Made by a program: the position numbers and the translations under genes
Source of the DNA: Thermoanaerobaculia bacterium
Lineage (GTDB): Bacteria; Acidobacteriota; Thermoanaerobaculia; UBA5066
DNA length: 57,017 nt
Direction: 5' to 3'
Assembly (NCBI GenBank): GCA_022071945.1
Contig: JAJVIN010000037.1
Location: 1-57,017 of the forward strand
Shown here: piece by piece, positions 7,576 to 16,565 of the stretch
Position numbering within the stretch: position 1 is the first letter of the stretch
Layout: each line of letters starts with the position of its first letter
Notes under the pieces: generated by a model
The model's database searches: none
What the model was told of the DNA's origin: nothing
The model's input: the letters and a program-made list of their open reading frames with translations, nothing else

Positions 7576-10500
7576 TCAGATCGGCCAGCCCAGCTCCGTG
7601 TCGCTCACCCCTTCCAAGTGCTCCGCGAGCGTGGACGCCCAGAGCTCGGCATCTCCCGGCCTCTGCGCCGCCTCCTTCGCCAGGGCGCCCCGGAACCACT
7701 CGTCGATCTCGGAGCCGATCCCCTCCCTCAAAAGGCTCAGCGCCGGAATCGCCCCGCCGATGATCTCCATATAGATCTCGCTGAGGACCTCGCTCTTCAC
7801 CGCCCGGATCCCCGCGAGCGCTTCCCACAGGGTGATCGCGAGAGAGTAGAGATCGCTCTTCTGTGTCGCGGGTTCGCCCCGAACCTGCTCGGGAGAGAGG
7901 TACCACGGGGTTCCGACCACCATCCCGGTCTGCGTCAGGCCATCGGCGAGAGTCACCGACCGCGCCAGACCGAAGTCGAGGATCTTCAGAACGAAGCCCC
8001 CGGGCCGCGGACAGAGAAAGAGGTTCTCCGGCTTGATGTCTCTGTGGATGACGCCCGCCCGGTGAGCGGCCGAGAGGGCCGCCCCCGCCTGCCGCGCCAC
8101 GGACGCCACCTGGTCGAGCCGGCCCATGCCGTACCGGCCCACGAGGGCCGCGAGGTCCATGCCCGAGAGCCTCTCCATCACGAGAAAGGCGGACCCGTCG
8201 TCCAGCTCACCGGTGTCGAAGACGGAGACGATCCCCGGATGCTGGATCCTCGCGGCCGCCTTGGCCTCGCGCTTGAACCGCTGGCGGACTCCGGGATCGT
8301 CGAAGAGCTCGGGCCGGATGATCTTCAGCGCCACCTCGCGAGCCAGCTCCGAGTCGCTCGCCAGGTAGACGACCCCCATCCCGCCCTGCCCGAGCCTCTG
8401 GATCAGCTCGTAGCGGCCGTGGATCCGGAGGGGCAGGAGCCCGTGCTCCTCGAGGAGGAAGGCGTCGTCTTCGCACTTCTTCGTCCCCTGGGGATAGCAG
8501 CGGCCGCACTGGGGACAGACCGACGCGGCGACCGTTCCCTTGCGTTCCATCTCGACCCTCACGGCGGTCCTCACGGACTCCACCGACTGAAGCCGCTGCG
8601 CCAGGCTCCGGACATCGAGCGCGCCCCCGAGTTGATGGGCAAAGGCCAGGGCGAGGCGCTTCTCGGGACTCGTCCACGACTCCGGCGCTCCCTTCACCCC
8701 GAGCACGCCGACGAGATCGCCGGAGGCTCCGAGAATGGGCAGAAAGATCTCCGTCCCTTTCCTGAGCTCGGACGCGCCCGCCAGGAGCTCATCGAGGACA
8801 TCCGGAGTCGAAAGAGGCTCGGTCCCGATGATGCGACGAAGCTCGCCCCCCGAAATCTCCGCGACGGAGATACCGTCCGCCCGCAGCGTCTGGGAGAGGG
8901 CGGCCGCCTGGGAGCCTGCCCACGCCTTCACATCCTCGCGCGCCTGGACCTGGGTCTCGACCATTTGCGAGAGCTTCTCCTGGAGCTGTTGCAGGTTCTT
9001 GTTCGCCTCGAAGAGCTCCCGGGTCCGGCTGGCCACCTCTTCCTTGAGGGCGCGGGCATTCTCTCTCAGCCGGTACGTCCGCCATTTCACGACCCCCCCC
9101 ACCACCAGGACGGCGACGAGAGCGAAAAGGGACCTCGCCCAGATCGTCTGCCACCACGGAGGCTCGACGGCGAACGAGAAGGTGGCCGGCGCCGAGCGGA
9201 GCCCCGCCGCCGAGACGGCGCGGACCTCCAGGGTGTAGGTCCCCGCTTCCAGGTTCGTGTACCTCTGCCCGGACACCGGCCGGGCCAGGTTCCAGGCCGT
9301 CTCGTAACCCAGGAGCCGGTCCTCGAACATCGTCCTTTCCTCGGAAAGAAACGTCAGGGACCGGTAGGTGAACGAGATGGAATTCTCCTGGTGAGCCAGG
9401 CGCCCGCCGGCAGCGACGGGCCTTCCCTTGCCGCTGAGGACACTCAGGATCCGGATCGCGGGCGGCGCCGCGGCTCGGGGCGACAGGACGCTCACACGCG
9501 TCAGGCCTCCGACCATCCCCACCCACAGCCCGCCCCTGGAATCGGTGGCCAGGCAGTTCTCGGCCGTCGTCGAGAGTCCGATGAGGCCGCCGGTCTTGTC
9601 GATCACGCTCCGGACGGCGTCTCCCTCCATCTCCAGGATCCGGTCAGTCAGCGCCACCCAGACTTTCCCGCCCGGCCCCCTCGCGAGCGAGACGACGTAG
9701 GGATGCCCATAGCGCAAGTTGACGTCGTTCACGGGATGGGCGCGCCCGTTTCGGATCCTGAACAGCCCCAAGTCCGTCCCGGCGAGGGCTTCCTCCCGGG
9801 AGATGGCCAGGACGGCGCGGCAGATCCCCGAAGGGAGGCCGGCCTCCTTCCCGAAGCGAACGAGGGCTCCGCCGGAAAGGCGGAAGGCGCCGTTCCCGTC
9901 GCTTCCGATCCAGAGGCTCCCGTCTGGCGCCTCGTCCAGACCCCGGACCTCTCCGAGGGGCCCGCTCCCATCGCCCGTCACGGCCTCGAGTCCGGCTGGG
10001 GCCTGAGCCGCCTCGTCCCAGCGAAACCGGACGAGTCCGTCGAGGGTGCTCGCCCAGATGGCGGAATCAGCGGTCCTGAGAAGCGAAAACACCCGTACCC
10101 CGGGCGCGGAACCGAGCCTTCTGATCCACCTCGGCTGCCCGTTCACGAAGGCCACGAGCCCTCTCTTGGTCCCCGCCAGGACGGTTCCATTCCCCACCGG
10201 CAGGACCGACCAGACCGAGTTTTCCTCGGACCTTTCGGGGAAGGGCTCCAAGAGCGTGAGGGCGGAAGCCCTCAGCCTCGAGAGTCCATTCGAATGGCCG
10301 ATCCAGAGGTCTCCCGATGGGTCCTCCGAGATCGCCAGGACCTGATTCCCGAGCTCTGGCCCCTTGGTGGGGTACGACTCGACCGAGAAGTCGAACACCT
10401 TGACGAGACCATCCTCGGTGGCGAGCCAGAGAAGCCCATCGCGGTCGGCGAACGCCGCGTTGACAGAATCGGAGGGAAGCCCCTCGCGGCGCGAGAGAAA

Positions 10501-11343
10501 CCGGGGGGCCCGGTTCTTCGCCAGGATCACCGCGCCCCGTCCCGGCGTCACAGCAACGAGGCTCTCCTCGAACGCCATCATCTTTTCGGGATTGAGTCCG
10601 GCCGGCAGCACCCACTCGGGAGCCCTTTCAAAGCGGTCCCCGCGAAGGACGGCCAGCCCTTCTTTCAAGAGGAGGACGACCTCGTCGCCGGCCCGTGCCA
10701 GACCTGCGGGCGCTCCGAGCTCCGCGGGCCACGCGGCCCGCGAAAGGCGTCCATCCGCGAAGACCCTGAAGACTCCCTCGGGCGCCGCAACCCAGGCGTC
10801 CTCGTCGGTCACCGGTCCGAGCTGGACAGGGTCCGAAAGCCTGACGTCCCCGGGAAACGGAAGGAACCGAAACTCGTCGCGCGTCCCGCGCCAGAGGCCA
10901 GACAGGCCCAAGACCCAGACCGCCTTCTCGCTTCTGGCCAGGCGGCGGAGAGACGCTACGGGGAGCCCGTCCCAGCTCTTCGGGGCGGGCAGAAGGCGGG
11001 GGCCGCCCGTCTCACCCGTGGCGGGAGAGATCCGCGCGAGCCCCTCCTGCGTGAGGACCCAGAGGTTTCCATCCGGATCCTCCGACAGATCCAGAACCGA
11101 GTCGTGCGGAAGGCCCGAGGCCCGGGTGAGGGTCAGGAACTCCCGCCCGTCATAGCGGCTGACCCCGTAGGACGTTCCCGCCCACAGAAAACCGTCTCTT
11201 CCCTGGAAGACGCTGAAGACCTGTGAGTACTTCAGTCCGTCCTGCATGGAATAGACGCGCATCGCCGGCTGCTGGGCAAGGAGGGCGCTCGCAGCTATGA
11301 GAAGGGTCCACCCGCCCAGAAGGAACCGGGTGGCGCGAGACAT
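7576..11343 (-). CDS. Two-component-regulator-type beta-propeller sensor fused to a cytoplasmic Ser/Thr protein kinase
   Basis: A 1255-residue one-protein signalling receptor. I start it at 11343 (MSRATRFLLGG), which gives a clean signal peptide ending ASALLAQ; a longer frame to 11487 has Pro/Gly-rich junk and a repeat region. Residues ~25-640 hold propeller repeats of the Reg_prop type (GLWRGT, DGLLWLATEDGLVKV, GDLWIGHSNGLSRL, DGSLWIGSDGNGAFRL). A Y_Y_Y-type beta domain follows, then one membrane helix near 740 and a coiled coil (ENARALKEEVASRTRELFEANKNLQQL). A GAF-like region comes next, then a Cys4 ribbon (CPQCGRCYPQGTKKC). From ~977 to the end lies a complete kinase: GQGGMGVV loop, Lys1007, HRDIKPEN (Asp1102), DFG (Asp1123) and SPEQ. 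This sensor is usually wired to a histidine kinase; here the output is Ser/Thr phosphorylation. The ligand is unknown. Confidence 0.9.
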   Translation of the reverse strand: MSRATRFLLGGWTLLIAASALLAQQPAMRVYSMQDGLKYSQVFSVFQGRDGFLWAGTSYGVSRYDGREFLTLTRASGLPHDSVLDLSEDPDGNLWVLTQEGLARISPATGETGGPRLLPAPKSWDGLPVASLRRLARSEKAVWVLGLSGLWRGTRDEFRFLPFPGDVRLSDPVQLGPVTDEDAWVAAPEGVFRVFADGRLSRAAWPAELGAPAGLARAGDEVVLLLKEGLAVLRGDRFERAPEWVLPAGLNPEKMMAFEESLVAVTPGRGAVILAKNRAPRFLSRREGLPSDSVNAAFADRDGLLWLATEDGLVKVFDFSVESYPTKGPELGNQVLAISEDPSGDLWIGHSNGLSRLRASALTLLEPFPERSEENSVWSVLPVGNGTVLAGTKRGLVAFVNGQPRWIRRLGSAPGVRVFSLLRTADSAIWASTLDGLVRFRWDEAAQAPAGLEAVTGDGSGPLGEVRGLDEAPDGSLWIGSDGNGAFRLSGGALVRFGKEAGLPSGICRAVLAISREEALAGTDLGLFRIRNGRAHPVNDVNLRYGHPYVVSLARGPGGKVWVALTDRILEMEGDAVRSVIDKTGGLIGLSTTAENCLATDSRGGLWVGMVGGLTRVSVLSPRAAAPPAIRILSVLSGKGRPVAAGGRLAHQENSISFTYRSLTFLSEERTMFEDRLLGYETAWNLARPVSGQRYTNLEAGTYTLEVRAVSAAGLRSAPATFSFAVEPPWWQTIWARSLFALVAVLVVGGVVKWRTYRLRENARALKEEVASRTRELFEANKNLQQLQEKLSQMVETQVQAREDVKAWAGSQAAALSQTLRADGISVAEISGGELRRIIGTEPLSTPDVLDELLAGASELRKGTEIFLPILGASGDLVGVLGVKGAPESWTSPEKRLALAFAHQLGGALDVRSLAQRLQSVESVRTAVRVEMERKGTVAASVCPQCGRCYPQGTKKCEDDAFLLEEHGLLPLRIHGRYELIQRLGQGGMGVVYLASDSELAREVALKIIRPELFDDPGVRQRFKREAKAAARIQHPGIVSVFDTGELDDGSAFLVMERLSGMDLAALVGRYGMGRLDQVASVARQAGAALSAAHRAGVIHRDIKPENLFLCPRPGGFVLKILDFGLARSVTLADGLTQTGMVVGTPWYLSPEQVRGEPATQKSDLYSLAITLWEALAGIRAVKSEVLSEIYMEIIGGAIPALSLLREGIGSEIDEWFRGALAKEAAQRPGDAELWASTLAEHLEGVSDTELGWPI

Positions 11344-11416
11344 CAGAGAGATTGTCCCTCTACATGGGCCCTTCCGCCCTGACTTCGTCCTCTCCGGCCC
11401 GTGTTTCTCCCCGAGC

Positions 11417-11458
11417 CGGTGCCGGGCTCCCGGTGCCGGGCTCCCGGTGCCGGGAGGC
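11417..11458. repeat. Three tandem copies of a 14-bp GC-rich unit
   Basis: The unit CGGTGCCGGGCTCC is repeated at 11417, 11431 and 11445 (the last copy diverges at its end). It lies upstream of the chosen kinase start at 11343, between it and the next gene's stop. A simple sequence repeat; no function is evident. Confidence 0.75.
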
Positions 11459-11502
11459 CCGGCGGGGGGGATCCGGCACCGGGGCACCCGGCATCGCCGA
11501 CG

Positions 11503-11564
11503 GACCGTCAGCGGCAGCAGACCATCAGCCGCAGCAGACCTTCAGCCGCTGCGGACCGTCAGCC
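11503..11564. repeat. About 3.6 tandem copies of a 17-bp unit overlapping the stop codon of the next gene
   Basis: Units start at 11503, 11520, 11537 and 11554 (GACCGTCAGCGGCAGCA with 2-4 changes per copy). The last partial unit contains the stop codon (11559-11561) of the minus-strand gene 11559-12695. Read on the minus strand, each unit carries a TGA. Slippage here would add repeat copies beyond the stop without changing the protein. Confidence 0.75.
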
Positions 11565-12695
11565 GGCCTTCTCCGCCAGGGCGAGGAGCTCGCTTGCCAG
11601 GTGGAAGACGATGGTCTTCCTGACGCTCTCGCTCGGCCCGGTGGGTGGGAGAGCGCGTGACAGGATCCCCGTCGAGACGAGGCGGCTGCCCCCGGGGCGC
11701 CCCTCCACGCGGATCCGCTTCTCCTTCAAGGGAACCCCGCTTCCGCCGTAGTGCACGAGAACGCCGTCGGGCTCGACCCGGACCATCTCCTCGCTGACCC
11801 TCGAGCTTTCCAAGGTCAGAGTCCAGAACCAGCCCCTCGAATCCGTGGAGAGGCTCTCCACGACGGTCCCGGCCGGCAGGATGACGACGTGCTTCTCGGG
11901 GTGCTTCAGGATCCCGAGGACAGCCTCCTCGTCTTGGTCCGCCGCGCAGTAGACGCTCAGGGACGGCGGCACCTCGGGCTCGGCCGGGGAAAGGTCCTCG
12001 GGAAGCGGCTCGCCGAAAAGGCCCTCGAGGGCCGTCCGCTGGAGGGAGGGCAAGCCGAACTCCAGCCGGCTCCACGCATCCGAGACCTCCATCCGCCCCC
12101 CGGACCACGAGAGCGTCCGGTCCGGCAGAAACCGGAAGAGCTCCGGCAAGGAGTCTCGATCGTCCGAGGGCTCGACGTCCTCGGGGGCCGTCTCCGAGAG
12201 ACGGCCAAGGGGAGCTTCTTCTCCCCTGGAATCGAGGACGATCTCCCAGGTTCCGGCCGCCTGACGGACCGAGAGCGAGCCAATGGGAGTTGGGATGGGA
12301 GCAGCGAGTCCGTCGAGGACGAGAGCGGCAGGCAGGCTCGCGTCGAGGAGGATCTGTCCGCCCTCACTCGTCACGATGGAGGCGGGCCGGCTTTTCGGCA
12401 GAGGGAAGCCCGGGACCTGCCCGGCGGTCGCGATCTGAGTTCGAACCGGACTCAACCCGGCTCCCTCGAGGAGCGCGTGAAGCGCGCACGCCCGCTCCGC
12501 CCCGTTCGTTCCCCGACCGCCCTCCAGGAAGTCCGCGAGAACCCCTTCCGGATTCCTTCCAGGAGATGCGGGCCGATGGAAAGGGAAGCGGTGCTGGAAG
12601 GCGTGGAAGAGGTGCTCGGTGAATCCAGGAGCATCCGGGCGAGACGCGAGGCCGAGGAAATCGAGAAACTCCGGAAAGACCGCGGACTCCGTCAT
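11559..12695 (-). CDS. Hypothetical protein, possibly arylamine N-acetyltransferase/transglutaminase-like but lacking the usual catalytic Cys motif
   Basis: 378 residues from ATG at 12695 (MTESAVFPEFLDFLGL). The frame continues upstream into pdxT, but the sequence there is a shadow. No signal peptide. Residues 1-130 have the look of the NAT family: a start like FPEFLDFLGL, then HRFPFHRP, then GRGTNGAERACALHALLEGAGL, where true NATs have a G-G-x-C-x-E-x-N motif. Here the Cys is shifted, so enzyme activity is doubtful. A line like GGQILLDASLPAALVLDGLAAPIP also recalls that fold. The C-terminal half is unrecognised. It lies 94 bases downstream of pdxT on the same strand, so it may be co-transcribed. 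The family assignment is tentative. Confidence 0.55.
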   Translation of the reverse strand: MTESAVFPEFLDFLGLASRPDAPGFTEHLFHAFQHRFPFHRPASPGRNPEGVLADFLEGGRGTNGAERACALHALLEGAGLSPVRTQIATAGQVPGFPLPKSRPASIVTSEGGQILLDASLPAALVLDGLAAPIPTPIGSLSVRQAAGTWEIVLDSRGEEAPLGRLSETAPEDVEPSDDRDSLPELFRFLPDRTLSWSGGRMEVSDAWSRLEFGLPSLQRTALEGLFGEPLPEDLSPAEPEVPPSLSVYCAADQDEEAVLGILKHPEKHVVILPAGTVVESLSTDSRGWFWTLTLESSRVSEEMVRVEPDGVLVHYGGSGVPLKEKRIRVEGRPGGSRLVSTGILSRALPPTGPSESVRKTIVFHLASELLALAEKAG

Positions 12696-12789
12696 CGCGC
12701 GGATCACCCCTTCGCCCGGCGAGAGCAGGGCCTCGGGCACGCGAAGCCGTGGGGGAAGGTCTCGGCGGAGGCGTGGGCCTCCCCTCGAC

Positions 12790-13392
12790 TCAAGCGGCTT
12801 CCTCGCGGACTCGCCCGCGTCTGAGGATGTCGAAGAAGAGCCGGGGAATCCGGGTGTCCCTGGAAAGCTCCGGGTGGAAGGTGGCCGCCAGGATGTTGCC
12901 CTCCTGGACGAGGACCGGATCCCCGTCGCGCCGGGCGAGCACCCGGACCTCGGGGCCGAGGTCGGCAAACCGGGGAGCCCGGATGAAGACCGCCTCGAGG
13001 GGCTCCGTGCCGAGGAGGCTCGTGTCGAGGTCCGTCAGGTGCAGGACCGCGGAGTCGAGCTGGCGCCCGTAGTAATTCCTTTGCGTCGTCACGTCGAGAA
13101 GGCCGAGCCCGCGCCTTTCGGGGTTGGTGATCCGCGAGGAGAGCAGGATCGCTCCGGCGCAGGTGGCAAAGACCGGCAGGCCGCCGAGGATGACGTCTCG
13201 GAGGGTCTCCTCGATCCTCGTCTTTTCCATCAGCTTCCACATCGTCGTCGACTCGCCACCCGGCAAGACCAAGGCCTCGACGGCCCTGATCTCGCGTTCG
13301 GACAGGACGGGCCGGGCAGACAGACCGGCAGCGGTCAAGGCCTTCTGGTGAGCCTCGAAATCACCCTGCAGCGCCAGAATCCCGACTGTCAT
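12790..13392 (-). CDS. pdxT: PdxT, glutaminase subunit of pyridoxal 5'-phosphate synthase
   Basis: 200 residues, the normal length. Class-I-type glutamine amidotransferase that frees ammonia from glutamine and passes it to PdxS for PLP synthesis from ribose-5-phosphate and glyceraldehyde-3-phosphate (DXP-independent route). Visible features are the N-terminal GILALQGDFEAH, the PGGESTTM motif near 44-51, the nucleophile Cys78 in FATCAGAILL, and the His-Glu of the triad in TFHPEL near 170. It starts one base after the pdxS stop, so the two are translationally coupled and made in matched amounts. Confidence 0.97.
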   Translation of the reverse strand: MTVGILALQGDFEAHQKALTAAGLSARPVLSEREIRAVEALVLPGGESTTMWKLMEKTRIEETLRDVILGGLPVFATCAGAILLSSRITNPERRGLGLLDVTTQRNYYGRQLDSAVLHLTDLDTSLLGTEPLEAVFIRAPRFADLGPEVRVLARRDGDPVLVQEGNILAATFHPELSRDTRIPRLFFDILRRGRVREEAA

Positions 13393-13393
13393 C

Positions 13394-14299
13394 TCACCAG
13401 CCGCGCGTCTGCAGCATCTCGCTCTCGACGAGCCGCGCCGCCTCGACGCCCTTCATTCCCTCGGAGAGCCCCTCCGACACCTTCGCGACGCGATCCGCGT
13501 CCTGGAAGTGGGTCGTCGCCTCGACGATCGCGCGGGCGCGGTTGGCGGGGTCGTCGGACTTGAAGATCCCCGACCCGACGAAAACGGCCTCGGCCCCGAG
13601 GATCCGGCAGAGAGCCGCGTCGGCGGGTGTCGCGACGCCGCCGGCAGCGAAGTTCGGAACCGGCAGGTGCCCGTGCTCGGCGACGTAGAGAACGAGCTCG
13701 AACGGCGCCTGGAGGTTCTTGGCGGCCGCCATCCACTCGTCCTTGGAGAGGAGGGTGAGGGCCTTCATCTGGCGGTTCACCTCGCGCAGGTGCTTGACGG
13801 CGTGCACGATGTCGCCGGTGCCCGCCTCGCCCTTCGTTCGGATCATCGCGGCCCCCTCCCCGATCCGGCGCAGGGCCTCGCCGAGATTGCGGCAGCCGCA
13901 GACGAACGGGACCTTGAAGTCGTGCTTATAGACGTGGTTTTCCTCGTCGGCGGGCGTGAGGACCTCGGACTCGTCGATGAAGTCGACCTCGAGCGATTCC
14001 AGGATGCGCGCCTCGGCGATGTGCCCGATGCGGCACTTGGCCATCACCGGAATCGAGACGGCCTCCTGGATCTCCCGGATCTTGGCGACGGGAGACATGC
14101 GGGCGACGCCTCCCTCTTTCCGGATGTCCGCCGGTACCCGTTCGAGGGCCATGACGGCAGCCGCGCCAGCGTCCTCGGCGATCTTGGCTTGCTCGGCGTT
14201 GACGACGTCCATGATGACGCCGCCCTTGAGCATCTCGGCGAGACCGACCTTGACCCGGAATGCATCGGAGGTGAAGGGAGAGCGAATTTCGAAGGCCAT
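13394..14299 (-). CDS. pdxS: PdxS, synthase subunit of pyridoxal 5'-phosphate synthase
   Basis: 301 residues from ATG at 14299 (MAFEIRSPF). AAAGGA sits six bases upstream, whereas the ATG at 14305 would leave only two, so I choose the former. A TIM-barrel enzyme that forms the PLP ring. Hallmarks: [20 protein letters not shown] with Asp31, [20 protein letters not shown], Lys88 in [10 protein letters not shown] (the first covalent Lys), the [15 protein letters not shown] loop with the second Lys, and [15 protein letters not shown] (phosphate site). It is highly conserved over its full length. It lies 20 bases after the MocR-like regulator gene, which suggests one transcript regulator-pdxS-pdxT. 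Confidence 0.98.
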   Translation of the reverse strand: MAFEIRSPFTSDAFRVKVGLAEMLKGGVIMDVVNAEQAKIAEDAGAAAVMALERVPADIRKEGGVARMSPVAKIREIQEAVSIPVMAKCRIGHIAEARILESLEVDFIDESEVLTPADEENHVYKHDFKVPFVCGCRNLGEALRRIGEGAAMIRTKGEAGTGDIVHAVKHLREVNRQMKALTLLSKDEWMAAAKNLQAPFELVLYVAEHGHLPVPNFAAGGVATPADAALCRILGAEAVFVGSGIFKSDDPANRARAIVEATTHFQDADRVAKVSEGLSEGMKGVEAARLVESEMLQTRGW

Positions 14300-14319
14300 T
14301 TCCATTCCTTTCTGGGATG

Positions 14320-15861
14320 TCAAACCTGGATGAGGGATTCTTCGCTCGCGCGATTCTCGGGGGTCCTCGCCCCCTTCCGGCGATGCGCCTGCCGGACGAG
14401 GGACCGGGCGATGCCCGCCACCTCCTCCAGAGCGGCCTCGAGCTCGGCGTTGCCCGAGCGGGCGACAGAGATCCGCAGGAAGGGACCATCTTCCTGGCTG
14501 GGGTTGAAATCGGCCCCGGGGCTCACGAGGATGCCGCGCTCGCGCGCCTCGGCCGAGAGCTCGCGTCCCGACACACCCTCGGGCATCTCGACCCACAGGA
14601 CGTACCCCCCGTGCGGCCTGTGACAGACGGTCCCGGCGGGAAAGCGCGATTCGATCACGCGGGAGGCAACGGCGAGACGGGTCTTCAGCCGCGCCCGCAC
14701 CTTGGAGAGATGCCGGTCGTATTCCCCGCGGACCAGGAAGAGGTGGAGCGCGGCCTGCAGGACCGAGGGAGATGTCAGCTCGCCCACGCGCTTGAGGGCG
14801 GCGAGCCGGTGGATCAGCTCGCGCGGGCCCGCGATCCACCCGACCCTCACGCCCGGGAAGAGCGCCTTGGAGATCGTCCCGAGGTGGATCACGTGGCTCG
14901 GCGCCAGCGCCGCCAGCGGAGGAGGCAGCTCCCCCTCCACCAGGAGGTCCGCGTCGAACGCGTCCTCCACGACGGGGACTCCCGCACCCACCGCCGCCGC
15001 CACCATGTCGTGGCGCCGCGCCGGCGAATAGAGCTTTCCCGTCGGATTCTGAAAGTCCGGGATCGTGTAGAGGAACTTGGGCTTCTCGCGGAAGGCCGCC
15101 TGCAGCGTGTGGATCTCGGGGCCTTCTCCATCCAGGGGAACGCTCAGGAGCCGCGCCCGATAGGCGCGCAGGAGCGTGAGAGCGCCCGAATAGCTCGGGT
15201 TCTCGACGGCGACGGCATCGCCCGGATCGACGAGGGCACGGGTGATGAGGTCGAGCCCCTGCTGCGCCCCGTTGACGATCAGGATCGCATCGGGATCGGT
15301 CGCCACACCCCGCCGCGACAGGCGCTCGGCCAAAGTCTCACGAAGCGGCCGGTAGCCGAACGGAGATCCGTACGCCAGAAGCGACCCGTTCCGGGCCACC
15401 TCCGCCAGGAATCCCGCGAAGGTCTCGGCCGGAAAGTCCCGCTCGTCGGGCGCGAAGCGCGACAGGTCGGCCACGACGGGCAACTCCGAGTTGTTGGGTT
15501 GGATCTCTCGCGTGATGCGGCCCAGGAGAGCCGAGCCGATCTGATCCCACAGGGGTGACGGCGTCAGGACGGGAGGGGCCGCCGAGCGCCGGGCGATCCG
15601 GGTCCCACCCCCCTTGTTCGTCTCGATCCACCCTTCCGCCTTGAGGACCTGCAGCGCCTGGTGAATCGTCGCCCGGTTCACCTCGAGCTTCCGGGCCAGC
15701 TCACGCGAGGGCGGAATCCGCTCTCCCTCCGAGAGCCGCCCCTTCCGGATGTCGCGGATGACCGAGTCGGCGATCGTCCTGTAGAGCGGAATCCTCCCCG
15801 GCGAGAGCGGCTCGCTCGCCCCTCCCTCCTTCGTCTCGACCCGTTCCAGCACCTCGGCCAT
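14320..15861 (-). CDS. pdxR: MocR/PdxR-type regulator: GntR winged helix fused to a PLP aminotransferase-fold domain
   Basis: 513 residues from ATG at 15861 ([14 protein letters not shown]); a longer frame to 15942 would swallow the operator, so I reject it. Residues ~20-95 form a GntR-type winged helix ([50 protein letters not shown]). The rest is a fold-type I aminotransferase domain: [42 protein letters not shown], and the PLP Lys in [15 protein letters not shown]. Members next to pdxST, such as PdxR, sense PLP and activate pdxST. In the classic case the regulator gene is divergent; here it precedes pdxS in the same direction. The symbol is by analogy. Confidence 0.88.
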   Translation of the reverse strand: MAEVLERVETKEGGASEPLSPGRIPLYRTIADSVIRDIRKGRLSEGERIPPSRELARKLEVNRATIHQALQVLKAEGWIETNKGGGTRIARRSAAPPVLTPSPLWDQIGSALLGRITREIQPNNSELPVVADLSRFAPDERDFPAETFAGFLAEVARNGSLLAYGSPFGYRPLRETLAERLSRRGVATDPDAILIVNGAQQGLDLITRALVDPGDAVAVENPSYSGALTLLRAYRARLLSVPLDGEGPEIHTLQAAFREKPKFLYTIPDFQNPTGKLYSPARRHDMVAAAVGAGVPVVEDAFDADLLVEGELPPPLAALAPSHVIHLGTISKALFPGVRVGWIAGPRELIHRLAALKRVGELTSPSVLQAALHLFLVRGEYDRHLSKVRARLKTRLAVASRVIESRFPAGTVCHRPHGGYVLWVEMPEGVSGRELSAEARERGILVSPGADFNPSQEDGPFLRISVARSGNAELEAALEEVAGIARSLVRQAHRRKGARTPENRASEESLIQV

Positions 15862-15878
15862 CGCCTGGAAATATTGCG

Positions 15879-15894
15879 TTTGGTCTACACCAAA
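15879..15894. promoter_or_regulatory. Candidate GntR-type operator ahead of the regulator-pdxST operon
   Basis: TTTGGTCTACACCAAA is a near-perfect palindrome (6-bp arms, one central mismatch) and closely matches the TGGTCTAxACCA core bound by many GntR-family regulators. It sits 17 bases upstream of the regulator's ATG. A further TTGGTC lies about 35 bases upstream (near 15927-15932 region). I infer an autoregulatory site for the PdxR-like protein controlling the whole operon. Confidence 0.65.
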
Positions 15895-15950
15895 TGCAAA
15901 TACGCCCCCAGCACGACCCGACCAAGAGGTCGATATGGCCAACCGGCGGG

Positions 15951-16541
15951 TCAGTGGGATGCCGCGGGAAGGTACCGGAACCGGCCGGTCACGGGGTAAG
16001 AAAACAGGATGTTCTCCTCGGCGGCGCCCCGTCCGATGTTGTGAATCACCAGGAGGGCTCCGGCCTCGGAGCGGGTGTTACCGAGGATCCCGATGTGGGG
16101 CAGGTTCCCTGGCAGCATCCAGGTGACGAGATCCCCAGGCTCGTAGTCACGCGGGTCTCGCGAGACCCGCAGCCGGGACCCGTGGCGCGAGAAGAAGGTG
16201 GCGAGGTTGGGGACCCGCCGGTGGTCGATGTTGGGATCGGGCCTCTTCAGACCCCAGAGCTTGGGGTAGAGGGGCCATCTGGCCTTCATGTCCTCGTGAA
16301 CGAGGACTTGAAGGTCGAGGCCGAGCCGCCGGTAGGCGCGCACCAGGACATCCGTGCAGACTCCACGGTCCGCGGGCACGTCGCCCCCGGGATAGGCGAG
16401 CTTTCTGTACGAACCGTCGTAGGTGACGGTCACGCCGATCTGTTCCCGCGCGGCGCGGATGAGCCTCTGGGCCGGCTCGTCCGCGAGGGACGCGCCGGTC
16501 CAGAGAAGAGCACACGCAAGGGCCGAGCGGAAAGCTCGCAA
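15951..16541 (-). CDS. Exported DUF1287 family protein (NlpC/P60-like fold)
   Basis: 196 residues with a TTG start supported by AAGGAAGG about seven bases upstream. A short signal peptide (RAFRSALACALLWTGASLADE) sends it to the periplasm. DUF1287 marks: ARRQIG-like helix AAREQIGVTVTYDGSY, YPGGDVPADRGVCTDVLVRAYR with the candidate catalytic Cys, NIDHRRVPNLATFF, YEPGDLVTWMLPGNLPHIGIL, and IHNIGRGAAEENILF with candidate His. The family shares the papain/NlpC-P60 arrangement and is thought to act on cell-wall peptides, but no reaction is firmly known to me. It lies 24 bases after the exported gene at 16566-17981 on the same strand. Confidence 0.88.
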   Translation of the reverse strand: MRAFRSALACALLWTGASLADEPAQRLIRAAREQIGVTVTYDGSYRKLAYPGGDVPADRGVCTDVLVRAYRRLGLDLQVLVHEDMKARWPLYPKLWGLKRPDPNIDHRRVPNLATFFSRHGSRLRVSRDPRDYEPGDLVTWMLPGNLPHIGILGNTRSEAGALLVIHNIGRGAAEENILFSYPVTGRFRYLPAASH

Positions 16542-16565
16542 TCGACAGGCCTTCCTTGACGGCCC

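Noticed and set aside
7618-11226. A 1202-codon plus-strand frame through the kinase gene
   Set aside because: Antisense shadow of the GC-rich kinase gene; low-complexity Arg/Pro/Gly sequence with no domain.
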